A stretch of 64,000 bases of DNA. Source: Phycisphaerales bacterium. Lineage in GTDB: Bacteria; Planctomycetota; Phycisphaerae; Phycisphaerales; SM1A02. Under the pieces are notes generated by a model. That model ran no database searches, was not told the DNA's origin, and saw only the letters and a list, made by a program, of their open reading frames with translations. This document shows, one piece after another, positions 52,476 through 62,571 of the stretch (the first letter of the stretch is position 1; every line of letters starts with the position of its first letter). Both the position numbers and the translations under genes were made by a program. The stretch covers positions 54,243 through 118,242 of the forward strand of contig JAQWMQ010000015.1 of NCBI GenBank assembly GCA_029246705.1, given 5' to 3'.

Positions 52476-55400
52476 GTGAAACGGGAAGCACAGCCAACCA
52501 TCAATTGGCTCGTGCGACACGTCCCATGCCGATTGAGAGCGTCAATGCCACCGTTGCACACGATCCGAAAGACTGAACTCATCCCGTCAGGCCAGTGGGC
52601 ATGCCGAACCCGCATGGTGCTGGTGGCGGTGATCGCTCTCGCCATTCCCTCGACGATGATCTTCGGGGCCACGCCATACGGCAAGGATTCGCCTGGCAGG
52701 CAGGACGCCATCGAACCAATCGCCAGTGAGAGCGAATCGTCACCCGAAACGGTCGACATGCCCTTCGACGACGTCGCGGATCGAATCGCCGATGTACAGA
52801 AGGCACTTCATGAACTTCGCGAGAATCCGTCCGCGGATTCGGCCCGGATCCAGCTGCTGGAATCGAGACTCAAACTCCTGCGACAGATCCAGGATGGCCG
52901 CGAGAAGACGAAGTCCCTGCGCTCGCAAAGTGACGGAACGACCAGGAAGCGAGCGGATCTGGAGGCACGGCTCGATGCGGCCCAGAGACGAAAACCCGTA
53001 CCCCCGGTCCCAGAGGATGCGAGCGAAGATGAGATCCGCGAGCAGGTCAATGCCCTCGATCAGTCGATCGAAGATTCGGAAGCCCAGAACAAATTCATCG
53101 TCTCGTCGCAGAACTATCGGCTCCGACGACGTCAGGAACTCAGGGAGCTCGAGTCCAAGAACCTGAGTACATTCGCGACGATCGATGCAACAAGCGACCT
53201 CTCCCCCATCGATCGCAAGCTGCAACTCGAACAGATCCAGGTCGAGCAGAAGCTCATCGCAGCCGAGCGTGCGATGTTCAAGACGACCGATCCCAACCTC
53301 ATGTTGTCACGGAAGGTGCTGGAGCTCGAATCCGAGGGACTCCGCAAAGAACTTGCCGTCTGGCAGGAAGCGTTGAACGAGCGCACCAAGGCGTCCGCAA
53401 GACAGCTGGCCTCGGATGCCGACCAGGCGGCCAGGAACGCGACGCATCCGGAAGTTCGCAGCCAGGCGGAGCAGAACCGCTCACTGGCGGAGCGACTTGA
53501 ACAGGTCCATGTCGACACGAACTCGAAGATCCAGCAGCTCGATGAAACCCGACAGCGGCTTGAGGACATCCGTCGTCAACGCATGCTGGACGAGTCAAGG
53601 GTGGTACGCAACCCGACCGCCGAGTCGGTCGAGCAGATGCGAACCCGGTTCACGAGCTTCCCCGACATCTCGCAGATCAATATCGACATCGCCACGGAGC
53701 AGAGGCTCATCCAGAGCGCGAAGGATCAGCTGGATTTCCTGCAGACGCTCAATTGGCTCTCCGAAACCTCCAACGTTGAAGCACGAATCACGGATGTGGA
53801 AGAAGCGGACCAGGACGAGGAACCATCGACTCATCAGCAGCAACTGGAGGAGATATCCAGGATCCGTCAGGAGGAACTCGTGGCACCCCTGCGCTCGGCG
53901 CTGGAGGATCGGATCGACACCCTGTCGAACCTGCTCGCCCTGCAGCAGTCTCTTCTCGTTGAAATCAAGCGTTACAAGCAACAGGTTCTCGACCGAACCA
54001 TCTGGATCCGGGATCCGAACGCGACCACCGCCACGAACTACCGACTCGTCCTGCAACAACTGAAGAAGATCTTCTCGCCCAGCGCATGGAACGAGGCATT
54101 CGGGGTCCTGGTCGGCCGGATCATGGAACATCCGTTCTTTGCGGCGTTCGGGGTGGTTCCGCTGCTGCTCTTCATCACACTTCATCGACTGGTCCGCAGA
54201 AAGATCCGGGTCGCCGGAATCCGTGTCTCTCACCGTGAGACCGATTCGATCGGGGAGACCATGCAGGTCTTCCTCATCGCACTGCTCTCAGGTGTGGCCT
54301 GGGCGGGTCCAGCATTCGTGGCTTCGATCCTCTTGCAGGGCCATGACAACGAAACGTCATTGATCCTGAGCCTGGATCGGTCGATGACCGGACTCTGGCA
54401 GATCCTCTTTCTCGCAGGCTTCGTGTGGAGCATGCTTGCACCGGATGGCCTGGTCGAAAAGCACTTCCTGTACAACCCGGCTCGAGTTCGACGGGCACGT
54501 GCGACAGTCCTGGTCGGTCTCGCCATCGTCCCCTTCATCTTCCTGTGCACGATCTGTCGCCCGGGCGGACTCGACTTCATCCCCGCCGGTCGGCTTCTCT
54601 TCACTCCGGTGCCGGCACTCCTGGCGATCATGGCCTGGCTTCTGCTCCGTCCTTTCCATCAAGAGCACGAACACAAGAACGGAACCGAGGTTGGTTTCAC
54701 CCGGGTCCAACAGTGGTCACTCCTGGGACTGGTCATCGGACTGCTGCTGTTCATCACCGTCGCCGCGAACCTCGGTTGGTATCGACTGGTCATGAGCTTC
54801 CAGCGGAGTGTCCTCGACAGCGTCCTGCTGATTCTCGGCGTGCTCCTGGTCAGGGCGTTGCTGCTGCGTTTCCTGCGCGCCCGGCACCGGAACACGACAT
54901 CCGATCTCATTCAGCAGGAGGACCGGGGAGAAGACGTCTCCGAGGAGGCGGATGAACTCGAACGCCTCGACACGCGCACTCTTCGCGCCATCCGCTTCAG
55001 CGTGGTGACCGGGATCATCGTCGGCCTGTACTGGATATGGCAATCCGTCTTTCCGGCCTTCGCGGGACTCGATCATGTCGTCATGTGGGCGGACGGGGCT
55101 GTCGACCTTCCGTCCGCGGACCTCGCCAACACCGATTCACGTCTCATCATCACCCTGGGCGACCTGCTGCGCTGCTTCGTCGCGATCGTTGCGAGCTGGT
55201 ACACCGCCAGGAACCTGCCATCACTCATCGAACTGGTGATCGTTGAACGGTTCAAGCTTGAACGCGGCATCAACTACGCCATAACCCAGCTGCTTCAATG
55301 GGTCCTGCTCATCGGTGGCCTCGCCTACTCGGCGAGCTTCCTCGACATCTCCTGGAGCAGCGTGCAGTGGCTTGCCGCCGGCCTGACGGTCGGCCTGGGG

Positions 55401-56015
55401 TTCGGTTTGCAGGAGATCTTCGCCAACTTCATCAGCGGCTTGATCATCCTCTTCGAGCGACCGATCAGACTGGGTGACGTGGTCACGGTGGGAACAACCA
55501 ACGGACGGGTCTCGAGGATCCGCATGAGATCGACCACCATCAGCGACTGGGACCGCAAGGAACTGGTCGTTCCCAACAAGAAGTTCGTGACCGAGGAGAT
55601 CGTCAACTGGTCGATCGGCGACGCATGCATCCGACTCGTGCTGCCGATCGGTGTCTCCTACGACGAGGACCCGACCGTGGTCGCCGAGATTCTCTGCAAC
55701 ATCGGGAACGCCGACCCGGAAGTGCTCGATGAACCTGCCCCCCGTGTCATCTTCCACAGCTTCGGAAACAACTCCCTCGACTTCGAACTTCGCCTGTACC
55801 TGCCCTCCACCGAGAACATGTCGAAGGTCCGCACTCGAATCAACACGGCGATCAAGCAGAAGTTCGATGCCGCCGGCATTACGATTCCGTTTCCCCAGCG
55901 CGACATTCGAGTCGAGATGGTTCGTCCGGACGCACCCGAGACGGGCCCTGCGATGCCATTGCCGACCTCGGGTGCCCCCGACCCTTCCCGGTCTCAGGCG
56001 AATGAGTCCGACTGA
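52476..56015 (+). CDS. Large MscS-family mechanosensitive channel (MscK/KefA-like)
   Basis: Up to 1179 residues, starting at GTG 52476; ATG at 52614 (signal MVLVAVIALAIPSTMIFGA) is an equally possible start. An exported, strongly coiled-coil region of about 480 residues (Glu/Arg/Gln/Leu-rich, e.g. QLLESRLKLLRQIQDGRE) is followed by about eleven membrane segments. The last carries the pore helix GLTVGLGFGLQEIFANFISG near residue 970, and then the beta domain FERPIRLGDVVTVGTTNGRV and WDRKELVVPNKKFVTEEIVNW. This matches the MscK/MscM plan (long periplasmic head, extra helices, MscS core), which opens on membrane tension to release solutes. The tail is disordered. Confidence 0.9.
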   Translation: MKREAQPTINWLVRHVPCRLRASMPPLHTIRKTELIPSGQWACRTRMVLVAVIALAIPSTMIFGATPYGKDSPGRQDAIEPIASESESSPETVDMPFDDVADRIADVQKALHELRENPSADSARIQLLESRLKLLRQIQDGREKTKSLRSQSDGTTRKRADLEARLDAAQRRKPVPPVPEDASEDEIREQVNALDQSIEDSEAQNKFIVSSQNYRLRRRQELRELESKNLSTFATIDATSDLSPIDRKLQLEQIQVEQKLIAAERAMFKTTDPNLMLSRKVLELESEGLRKELAVWQEALNERTKASARQLASDADQAARNATHPEVRSQAEQNRSLAERLEQVHVDTNSKIQQLDETRQRLEDIRRQRMLDESRVVRNPTAESVEQMRTRFTSFPDISQINIDIATEQRLIQSAKDQLDFLQTLNWLSETSNVEARITDVEEADQDEEPSTHQQQLEEISRIRQEELVAPLRSALEDRIDTLSNLLALQQSLLVEIKRYKQQVLDRTIWIRDPNATTATNYRLVLQQLKKIFSPSAWNEAFGVLVGRIMEHPFFAAFGVVPLLLFITLHRLVRRKIRVAGIRVSHRETDSIGETMQVFLIALLSGVAWAGPAFVASILLQGHDNETSLILSLDRSMTGLWQILFLAGFVWSMLAPDGLVEKHFLYNPARVRRARATVLVGLAIVPFIFLCTICRPGGLDFIPAGRLLFTPVPALLAIMAWLLLRPFHQEHEHKNGTEVGFTRVQQWSLLGLVIGLLLFITVAANLGWYRLVMSFQRSVLDSVLLILGVLLVRALLLRFLRARHRNTTSDLIQQEDRGEDVSEEADELERLDTRTLRAIRFSVVTGIIVGLYWIWQSVFPAFAGLDHVVMWADGAVDLPSADLANTDSRLIITLGDLLRCFVAIVASWYTARNLPSLIELVIVERFKLERGINYAITQLLQWVLLIGGLAYSASFLDISWSSVQWLAAGLTVGLGFGLQEIFANFISGLIILFERPIRLGDVVTVGTTNGRVSRIRMRSTTISDWDRKELVVPNKKFVTEEIVNWSIGDACIRLVLPIGVSYDEDPTVVAEILCNIGNADPEVLDEPAPRVIFHSFGNNSLDFELRLYLPSTENMSKVRTRINTAIKQKFDAAGITIPFPQRDIRVEMVRPDAPETGPAMPLPTSGAPDPSRSQANESD

Positions 56016-56059
56016 GTCCGGTTCGAGGCCACCCCGAAACCTCGACCGCGGTGCTCGGC

Positions 56060-58105
56060 TCAGGGAATCCATTCATCCGGGTCGAGCAGGTGTTCATCCT
56101 GTTCGTCCTCGCCACCCATTTCCACCCGGACCCCCCGAGGCAGGGCATCGAGAAAGACCCGTCCGTATCCCTTGGTGAGGATCCGAGGGTCCAGTATCAC
56201 GACCCGGCCTTCATCCTCGCTGGAACGGATCAACCGCCCCACCCCCTGCTTGAAGCGGATCACCGCCCGTGGCACCTGATCTTCCATGAAGGGCCTGCCA
56301 CCACGAGCTTCGATCTGTTCGTGCCGGGCCTGGACCAGCGGTCGGTCCGGGACGTCGAACGGAAGTCGGGTGACGATGACGTTTCTCAGTGCACGGCCAC
56401 GAACATCGATGCCTTGCCAGAAACTCGAGGTTCCGAAGAGGATGTTGCGTTCGCCTTCACGGAACCGGCGCACCAGGAGGCTCCGAGGACCGGAACGACC
56501 GTGAACATGCAGGGGGTAGTCCTCATCGGCCAGAACCGGGCCGATCCGCTCCACGACCTTGTCCAGGTGCGCGAAGCTCGTGAACAGCACGAACGCACCT
56601 CCGTTGGTCTGACGGACGTGGTAGAGGATGTGTTCCGACAGGGACTCGATGTAGTTCGGGGACCGGGGTTCCGACATCCGCGGTTCGATGATCACCCGCA
56701 TCTGGCTGGCATGATCGAAGGGACTGCCCAACTCAAGGGTCCTGGCGTCCTCGCAACCGAGTCGGGTGGTCGCGTGGGTGAAATCCTGCTCGGCGCTGGC
56801 GAGCGTGGCCGAGGTCATGACCACCCCGAGTTCCCGCCCGAAGAGATGTTCCCGGAGGATCGGAGCGACGTCGACGGCCGCGCAGCGAAGCGAGATGTTG
56901 CCCCGGCCCGGTCGTCCTCGTCTGGGCTTGGCCGCGTCGATCCAGTAGACGCAACCTTCGATCGACTGTCCCAGCAGCATTTCCAGATCGGCGGCGAGAC
57001 TCGATGCACGCTGGGCGTAGGAGGTGAGCTCGAACTGGTCGGCCTCACGGGGTGTTCGTTCCTTGAGCAGTTTCAAGGCATCAGAGAGCAGTCGAAGCGC
57101 GGGTGAGAGATGATCCTCGACGATCCTCGGGGCATGCACCCGCCCGTTCGAGCCGCCGTTGGTCTTGTTCCATCGATAAAGGGCATCGAAGAGATCATCA
57201 CTGCGGCTGCCACAGGCAAGAACCTGCTCGATGACCGTGTCCAGCTGCCTGAGATGCTCGGCAGGAACGTCGAGGGTGGAAAGATAACCTCGTCCGCTGG
57301 TCCGGTGGTAGAGCCGCTTGAGCAGGTGTCGCACGCCGGCCTCGCCGCAACGAACGCCGAAATGTTCGGCCGCGATCTCCTCCACGGTGTGGGCTTCGTC
57401 GCAGATCACCTGGTGGTAGTGCGGCAGGATCCCTCCCCCGCGGCTTCGCAGTGCGAGGTCGCTGAAGAAGAGTGCATGGTTGCAGACCAGGATCTGCGCA
57501 TGCTCCATCCGTCGACGTGCAGCCTGGAAGAAGCACTTGTCATAGGTCGGACAGCTCCGCCCCATGCAGTTGCTTGAATCCGACTGGGCCAGGTCCCAGA
57601 CCGCGCGCCGAGGAAGCTGTGGCAGGGTCGCGAGGGAACCGTCACGGGTCTTGTAGGCCCATTCCTCGATCATCGAGAGCGAATGTCGTTCGTCGTCGTC
57701 GGACAGCAGCTTGCCTTCACGTTCGGTCGCCATCTTCAATCGACGCAATGAGAGGTAGTTGCCCCGCCCCTTCACCAGGACGGCGGAGAATTCCTCCGGT
57801 ATCACCGCGTTGAGCAGTGGGATGTCCTTCTCGATCAACTGTTCCTGCAGGCTGATGGTGTTGGTGCAGATCACCACCCGCTCACCGTGGTTCACGGCGC
57901 GTGCGATCGACGGTATGAGGTAGGCGAAACTCTTGCCGATACCGGTACCGGCCTCGACCATCAGGTGCCCCTTGCGATCAAGGGTTTCCTGGACCGCTGC
58001 GGTCATTTCCAGCTGCTGGGGGCGTGATTCATAGCCATCGAGCCTGCGCGCGATCGCGCCTTCTGTGGACAGCAGTTGCACTCCATCGACGGGCATGAGC
58101 CTCAT
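56060..58105 (-). CDS. DinG/XPD-type DNA helicase with Fe-S cysteines
   Basis: 681-residue superfamily 2 helicase. Motifs: Q-like region SRPQQLEMTAAVQ, Walker A EAGTGIGKSFAY, ICDEAHTVEE (DEAH), TSATL and the C-terminal FKQGVGRLIRSSEDEGRV. Between motifs I and II lie C-MGRS-C-PTYDK-C and a fourth Cys in LVCNHALFF, the pattern of the 4Fe-4S cluster in XPD/DinG helicases. Probable role is unwinding of repair or R-loop structures. Start at ATG 58105; a second ATG at 58096 is in frame. It converges with the mechanosensitive channel. Confidence 0.92.
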   Translation of the reverse strand: MRLMPVDGVQLLSTEGAIARRLDGYESRPQQLEMTAAVQETLDRKGHLMVEAGTGIGKSFAYLIPSIARAVNHGERVVICTNTISLQEQLIEKDIPLLNAVIPEEFSAVLVKGRGNYLSLRRLKMATEREGKLLSDDDERHSLSMIEEWAYKTRDGSLATLPQLPRRAVWDLAQSDSSNCMGRSCPTYDKCFFQAARRRMEHAQILVCNHALFFSDLALRSRGGGILPHYHQVICDEAHTVEEIAAEHFGVRCGEAGVRHLLKRLYHRTSGRGYLSTLDVPAEHLRQLDTVIEQVLACGSRSDDLFDALYRWNKTNGGSNGRVHAPRIVEDHLSPALRLLSDALKLLKERTPREADQFELTSYAQRASSLAADLEMLLGQSIEGCVYWIDAAKPRRGRPGRGNISLRCAAVDVAPILREHLFGRELGVVMTSATLASAEQDFTHATTRLGCEDARTLELGSPFDHASQMRVIIEPRMSEPRSPNYIESLSEHILYHVRQTNGGAFVLFTSFAHLDKVVERIGPVLADEDYPLHVHGRSGPRSLLVRRFREGERNILFGTSSFWQGIDVRGRALRNVIVTRLPFDVPDRPLVQARHEQIEARGGRPFMEDQVPRAVIRFKQGVGRLIRSSEDEGRVVILDPRILTKGYGRVFLDALPRGVRVEMGGEDEQDEHLLDPDEWIP

Positions 58106-58141
58106 CCTACTTGGGAAGTGGCGAACAGACGGCTGGTGAAC

Positions 58142-58864
58142 TCACTTCATCAGCGGTGAGCGAAGTGGTTCACCGGCGGCTCGCGGATAACTCTTCGGTG
58201 TCGGACGCGGTTTCTCGACGACCACCACCGTGCCGGTCGTGGTGCGAACGGTGTCGACCACCGTGGCGTGCAGGCGGTGCAGGGCGACCTTCGACTCCTC
58301 GATCTCGGCCGGTGCCTGTTCCCCCTTGATCGCCAGCACGTGCCCTCCGACGCGGGCGAACGGAATGGTGAGTTCCAGGAGCACCGGCAGACGCCCCACC
58401 GCGCGGGCGGTGACCACGTCCCAGCGTGCCCGCTGGGGTCCATCAAGTGCAGCCAGTCGCTCGGCACGATCGTTGAACACGGTGACGTTGCCAAGCCCGA
58501 GGGCGGCCACCGTCTCCTCGAGGAAACGAGCCTTCTTCCCGGTGGTCTCGACCAGACCCACTTCAAGCTCGGGACAGACGATCGCAAGAGGGATACCGGG
58601 TGCACCGCCACCGGAACCGATGTCGATCAGGTTGGTGGCATGGGCGGTGGTGATCATCGGAAGGAGGCTGAGGCTGTCGAGCACATGGCGGTGCCAGGCA
58701 TCCTCGGGGTGCAGGATCCGGGTGAGATTCATGCGTTTGTTGGCCTCGACCATCAATTCGAGCCAGTGCCCGAGCTGATCAAGGTCACCCTGGTCGAAGG
58801 CGATCCCCATGTGTTCGGCGGATTCAAGGAAACTGGGCATGGGTGTTCGCATGGGTGTGTTCAA
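58142..58864 (-). CDS. rsmG: 16S rRNA (guanine-N7) methyltransferase RsmG
   Basis: 240-residue S-adenosyl-methionine-dependent enzyme that methylates G527 of 16S rRNA. It has NKRMNLTRI, HVLDSLSLLP, LIDIGSGGGAPGIPLAI (SAM-binding loop), LVETTGKKARFLEE and VVTARAVGRLPVLLE. The start overlaps the rodA stop by four bases (ATGA). It is the last gene of mrdA-rodA-rsmG. Confidence 0.93.
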   Translation of the reverse strand: MNTPMRTPMPSFLESAEHMGIAFDQGDLDQLGHWLELMVEANKRMNLTRILHPEDAWHRHVLDSLSLLPMITTAHATNLIDIGSGGGAPGIPLAIVCPELEVGLVETTGKKARFLEETVAALGLGNVTVFNDRAERLAALDGPQRARWDVVTARAVGRLPVLLELTIPFARVGGHVLAIKGEQAPAEIEESKVALHRLHATVVDTVRTTTGTVVVVEKPRPTPKSYPRAAGEPLRSPLMK

Positions 58865-60114
58865 TCCTCGAAGACAAAGGCTTCTCGTTGCATGGGACGT
58901 GGACGACGCAACGCGACGTTCAGCACGATACCCACCATGATCCAGGTCGTGACCAGGCTGGAGCCACCGTAGGAGACAAAAGGCAGGGTCATGCCCGTGA
59001 TGGGGAGCAGACCCATGGTCATCCCGGTGTTGACCAGCATCTGGAAGAAGATCATCGAGATGATCCCGACCACCAGCAGACGGCCGAAGGCATCACGACT
59101 CCCGGCGGCGACCGAGATTCCTCCCACCGAAAACAACACGAAGAGACCCAGGAGCGCCGCCCCACCCAGCAGGCCCCAGCGGCAGGCGACCACCGCGAAG
59201 ATCATGTCGTTGTGCTCTTCAGGCAGCCGGTTGTACTGGATGAGGGCACGAGCATGGTCCTTGCCGACCCCCGTCAGCCCACCCGAACCGACCACCAGGC
59301 GTGCCCGGGCAGCCTGGAAGCCTTCATCACTGTCGAGGCTGTCGTCGCCGCGCATCTGGGCGAGGATCGCCTCGACCCTCGCCGTCTGGTGTGGTTTGAG
59401 CACACCAGGCGTGTAGTAGGCGATCGGCCCGAGCGAAGCGCCGATGACCAGAACCAGGAGCACGTGCCACAGCCTGGCACCTGCGACCACGAGCATCACC
59501 ATGAGGGCCGGGATGAACAGGAGCGCCGTTCCAAGGTCAGGTTCGACGAGGATCAGTGCGAAGGGCACCAGGGTCACCAGGAACGTCAGGATGAATCCGG
59601 AAAACGAACGGTAGCTGCGCCCACGCACCAGCCATTCGGCCATCAGGGCGATCCAGGCGATCTTCGCCAGCTCCGAGGGCTGAACATCGGTCAACCCGAA
59701 GTTGATCCATCGTCGAGCACCGTTTCGAGTTCGCACGATCTCCTCGGGAACCACCGGGATCAGCACGAAGACAAGCAGCAACACCGAGATAATCGCAAGC
59801 GGCCAGGTGAATCGACGAAGACGTCGGTAGTCCGGCGCGGCCACCACCAGTGCGAACACCATGCCGACCAGCAGATGGGCGAACTGGCGTACGGCGGACC
59901 CGGGCTGGGTGGTGTCGATCGCCGCGACGCCGAGCAGCGTGAGTGCGAGCGCCGCAAGCACCACCACCCAACCGATGTTGAACCACACCAGGCGCCCCTG
60001 GTTGATGTGACGCGCCGTATCCCGCATCTCGGGAAGAGACCCCTCGAAACCCGGACGTCCATCGTCGCCGTGGGGACTCCGTCGATCATCGATCGATAGG
60101 TCGCTGCCGGTCAT
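58861..60114 (-). CDS. rodA: RodA/FtsW-type peptidoglycan glycosyltransferase
   Basis: Ten-helix SEDS protein that polymerises peptidoglycan glycan strands with its partner PBP2. 417 residues with ARRWINFGLTDVQPSELAKIAW, ILVEPDLGTALLFIPAL and LVNTGMTMGLLPITGMTLPFVSYGGSSL (each partly quoted) as family signatures. A 45-residue polar head is longer than usual. It overlaps mrdA and rsmG by four bases on each side, so the three genes form a translationally coupled unit. Confidence 0.94.
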   Translation of the reverse strand: MTGSDLSIDDRRSPHGDDGRPGFEGSLPEMRDTARHINQGRLVWFNIGWVVVLAALALTLLGVAAIDTTQPGSAVRQFAHLLVGMVFALVVAAPDYRRLRRFTWPLAIISVLLLVFVLIPVVPEEIVRTRNGARRWINFGLTDVQPSELAKIAWIALMAEWLVRGRSYRSFSGFILTFLVTLVPFALILVEPDLGTALLFIPALMVMLVVAGARLWHVLLVLVIGASLGPIAYYTPGVLKPHQTARVEAILAQMRGDDSLDSDEGFQAARARLVVGSGGLTGVGKDHARALIQYNRLPEEHNDMIFAVVACRWGLLGGAALLGLFVLFSVGGISVAAGSRDAFGRLLVVGIISMIFFQMLVNTGMTMGLLPITGMTLPFVSYGGSSLVTTWIMVGIVLNVALRRPRPMQREAFVFED

Positions 60115-62459
60115 CCGTCCCTCCCCGGGGCACCCTCGAGATACCCCTCCTCGATGAGAAGACGAATCACCTCGGAGACGATCGGACCGGAGGCCCGCCC
60201 CCCGCTTTCACCGTGTTCGAGCAGGCTGACGACGACGTAACGCGGCAGGTCATCGCCTTCATTGCCGACCAGTCCGACGAACCAGGCATGCGAAAGACCC
60301 GAGATCCTTCGATCGGTCGGTCCATCGAAGGTCCCGTCGCCGTCACCGTCGATCAGTCGCGGAGGCGCCTGTGCAGTACCGCTCTTGCCCCAGAGCTTGA
60401 CGCCGGGAATGTCGAAGATCCGCGCCTTGCGGGCGTCGGGGTAGCGCAACCAGCGTCCGGTGCCCGAAGGATCCTCGACCACGCGTCGCATCCCTTCCAG
60501 GGCGGCCCGGCATGCTTCGGGATCAAGCTCGAGCGAACCGCTTCGACGCGATTCCAGCAGAGCGGGATCCCTGACCAGGCGTGCGTCACCGAACACACCG
60601 CCCCTGACCATGGTGGCATAGGCATTGGCCGCCTGGACCGGGGACCATGTGAGTTCGGCCTGTCCAATACCCAGCATCGCGAGCGAACCGGTGCGGTCCG
60701 GCACGGTGCCTCCGGCTTCGCCGACCAGGCGCCCGTCGCGTTCGTGCAGGAGCCCGGTACCGAGAGGTTTGTCGAGACCGAACCTGCGAAACCAGTCCAC
60801 CAGTCGATCGTTGCCGATCCGATCCGCCAGGGTGTAGAAGTAGATGTTGCAGGAACGCATCAGGGCATCCTCGATGCCGAGCGGACCGTGGGTGGCCAGG
60901 TTGTAGCGTTGACGATAGATCCAGCAGCGAAGCTGGCCGGGCTTGCCGGGCAGGTAATGCCCGTTGCAGGTGATCTTCTCGTTCGGTTCGATCACGCCAT
61001 CGGTGGCGGCAGCCACGTAGATCAGCGGTTTCACCAGGGAGCCGGGTGGATAGGTCGCTTCCACCGCACGATTCATGAGTGCCGCCCGATTGGCACGTTC
61101 GGAGACGGGCATGTCCAGTCCCTGGTTGAAGCTCGGGTTCGAGGCCATGGCAAGCAACTCGCCGGTCTCGATGTCGAGCACCACCACCGAGCCATCCAGC
61201 GCGGTGTTCAAGGGAAGCTTGGTGGCGATCGGGGTCGAACCCTTCCAGCCATAGTGGTATTGCTGCACCCGGGTCAGTCCGAGCGAGGGATCAAGGAGGG
61301 CCTGGATGCGCGCCTGGAGGGAGATGTCGAGGGTCAGGTCGACGTCGCGACCGGGCCGTGCCGGTTCCAGGTCGATCTCGTCGGTCTCGAGATTGGTCGA
61401 CTTCACCCCAAGGGTGCCTCGAAGCACATCCTCGAAGGAAGCTTCGATGCCTCGGGAACCGACCATGCGTGAACCGATCTGGTCCTTGCCGGCACGATAG
61501 CCGCCCAAGTCCAGCTGCCCCGTGAGCGGATCATCGTCGAAGGGGCGTCGAAGGAGATCCGCCGCCTGCACGCCTCGAACCGAACCGGTGATGTGGTCGG
61601 CCACGCCTTCGATCGTGACCACCGCGATCTGGTCGGATGCGAGAGGTTCAGGGAAGTGGGAACGGTCGATCTCGACCTGGACGGGTTGGTCGAGCCAGGG
61701 ATGATCGCGACGGGGACGATCGATGAGCTCGACCAGCGGAGCAGGCCGTCGCCCCCCGAGACGCTGCGCCGCTTCCTCCAGTCGCTGGTCGGCGAGACGT
61801 TCGATCAGGAAGGCGGTGTCGTCGTCCAGGTCTCGAACCAGGACGTGCGGCTGGATCTGCTCAGCGATCGGTCGAGGTCGGAAGACACCGAGGATGCGGT
61901 CTGAGTCGGCTGCCTGACGGGTCTCGAAGGCTGCTCGCTGATTCTGGATGACCCGGGCGGACATGCGGGAGATTCGCGCGTGCACGCGATCCCGCTCACG
62001 TTCAAGATGATCGGGGTCCATCGCCGTCGTCCGGGCGACGGCCTGGAAGAAGTCCTCGATGAGCTCATCCCAGAAAGGCAGCCGCTGCAGGATGGCCGTT
62101 CCCTGCTGTTCGGCCTCCATGGCACCCCAGTCCTGCCCCAATTGGATCCGGGCCTCGCGTTCGGCCTGGTCCACGGCCCAGTTCCCGGCAATCACCTCGA
62201 AGGGCACCCCCAGGCTCCAACTGGCCTGATCCTGGGCCAGAACCTCCCCTTGGCGGTCGAGGATCGCCCCTCGGAGGGTCGGCAGGTAGCGGGTGCGGCG
62301 GGCGGCCCGCTCGGCCTGAGCTCGGAGTTCAGCCCCATCGACCACCGTCAGCTGGGCGAGACGGGCCCCCAGCAGGGCCATCGGGGCCAGCCCGACAACG
62401 ACCACCAGCAGCAATCTGCGGTGGAAGAAGATCGGGAGTCTCGAGCGAACGATCTGCAT
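60111..62459 (-). CDS. mrdA: Penicillin-binding protein 2 (class B)
   Basis: Membrane-anchored transpeptidase that cross-links peptidoglycan in cell elongation, paired with RodA. 782 residues, longer than E. coli PBP2. An N-terminal helix (LLLVVVVGLAPMALLGARLAQL, cut here) is followed by a pedestal region with a roughly 150-residue Arg/Asp-rich insert (about 100-260). The transpeptidase site is complete: S474-L-V-K477 in YPPGSLVKP, S-C-N in MRSCNIYFY and K692-S-G-T in WGKSGTAQ. Presence of this pair supports a peptidoglycan wall in the organism. Confidence 0.95.
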   Translation of the reverse strand: MQIVRSRLPIFFHRRLLLVVVVGLAPMALLGARLAQLTVVDGAELRAQAERAARRTRYLPTLRGAILDRQGEVLAQDQASWSLGVPFEVIAGNWAVDQAEREARIQLGQDWGAMEAEQQGTAILQRLPFWDELIEDFFQAVARTTAMDPDHLERERDRVHARISRMSARVIQNQRAAFETRQAADSDRILGVFRPRPIAEQIQPHVLVRDLDDDTAFLIERLADQRLEEAAQRLGGRRPAPLVELIDRPRRDHPWLDQPVQVEIDRSHFPEPLASDQIAVVTIEGVADHITGSVRGVQAADLLRRPFDDDPLTGQLDLGGYRAGKDQIGSRMVGSRGIEASFEDVLRGTLGVKSTNLETDEIDLEPARPGRDVDLTLDISLQARIQALLDPSLGLTRVQQYHYGWKGSTPIATKLPLNTALDGSVVVLDIETGELLAMASNPSFNQGLDMPVSERANRAALMNRAVEATYPPGSLVKPLIYVAAATDGVIEPNEKITCNGHYLPGKPGQLRCWIYRQRYNLATHGPLGIEDALMRSCNIYFYTLADRIGNDRLVDWFRRFGLDKPLGTGLLHERDGRLVGEAGGTVPDRTGSLAMLGIGQAELTWSPVQAANAYATMVRGGVFGDARLVRDPALLESRRSGSLELDPEACRAALEGMRRVVEDPSGTGRWLRYPDARKARIFDIPGVKLWGKSGTAQAPPRLIDGDGDGTFDGPTDRRISGLSHAWFVGLVGNEGDDLPRYVVVSLLEHGESGGRASGPIVSEVIRLLIEEGYLEGAPGRDG

Positions 62460-62571
62460 GTGGTCAGGGCATTATCGCCGAGTCTTCGCACCCTGTCCCG
62501 ATATCCCCACGAGGAATCCGGGATTGCCTCCCGTCATTCGCTAGGATCTTGCCCCTTCGGAGGTCCCACCC

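Noticed and set aside
56016..56059. Possible hairpin CGAGG...CCTCG between the convergent mechanosensitive channel and helicase genes.
   Set aside because: Only five base pairs with an 11-base loop and no T run; too weak to call a terminator.
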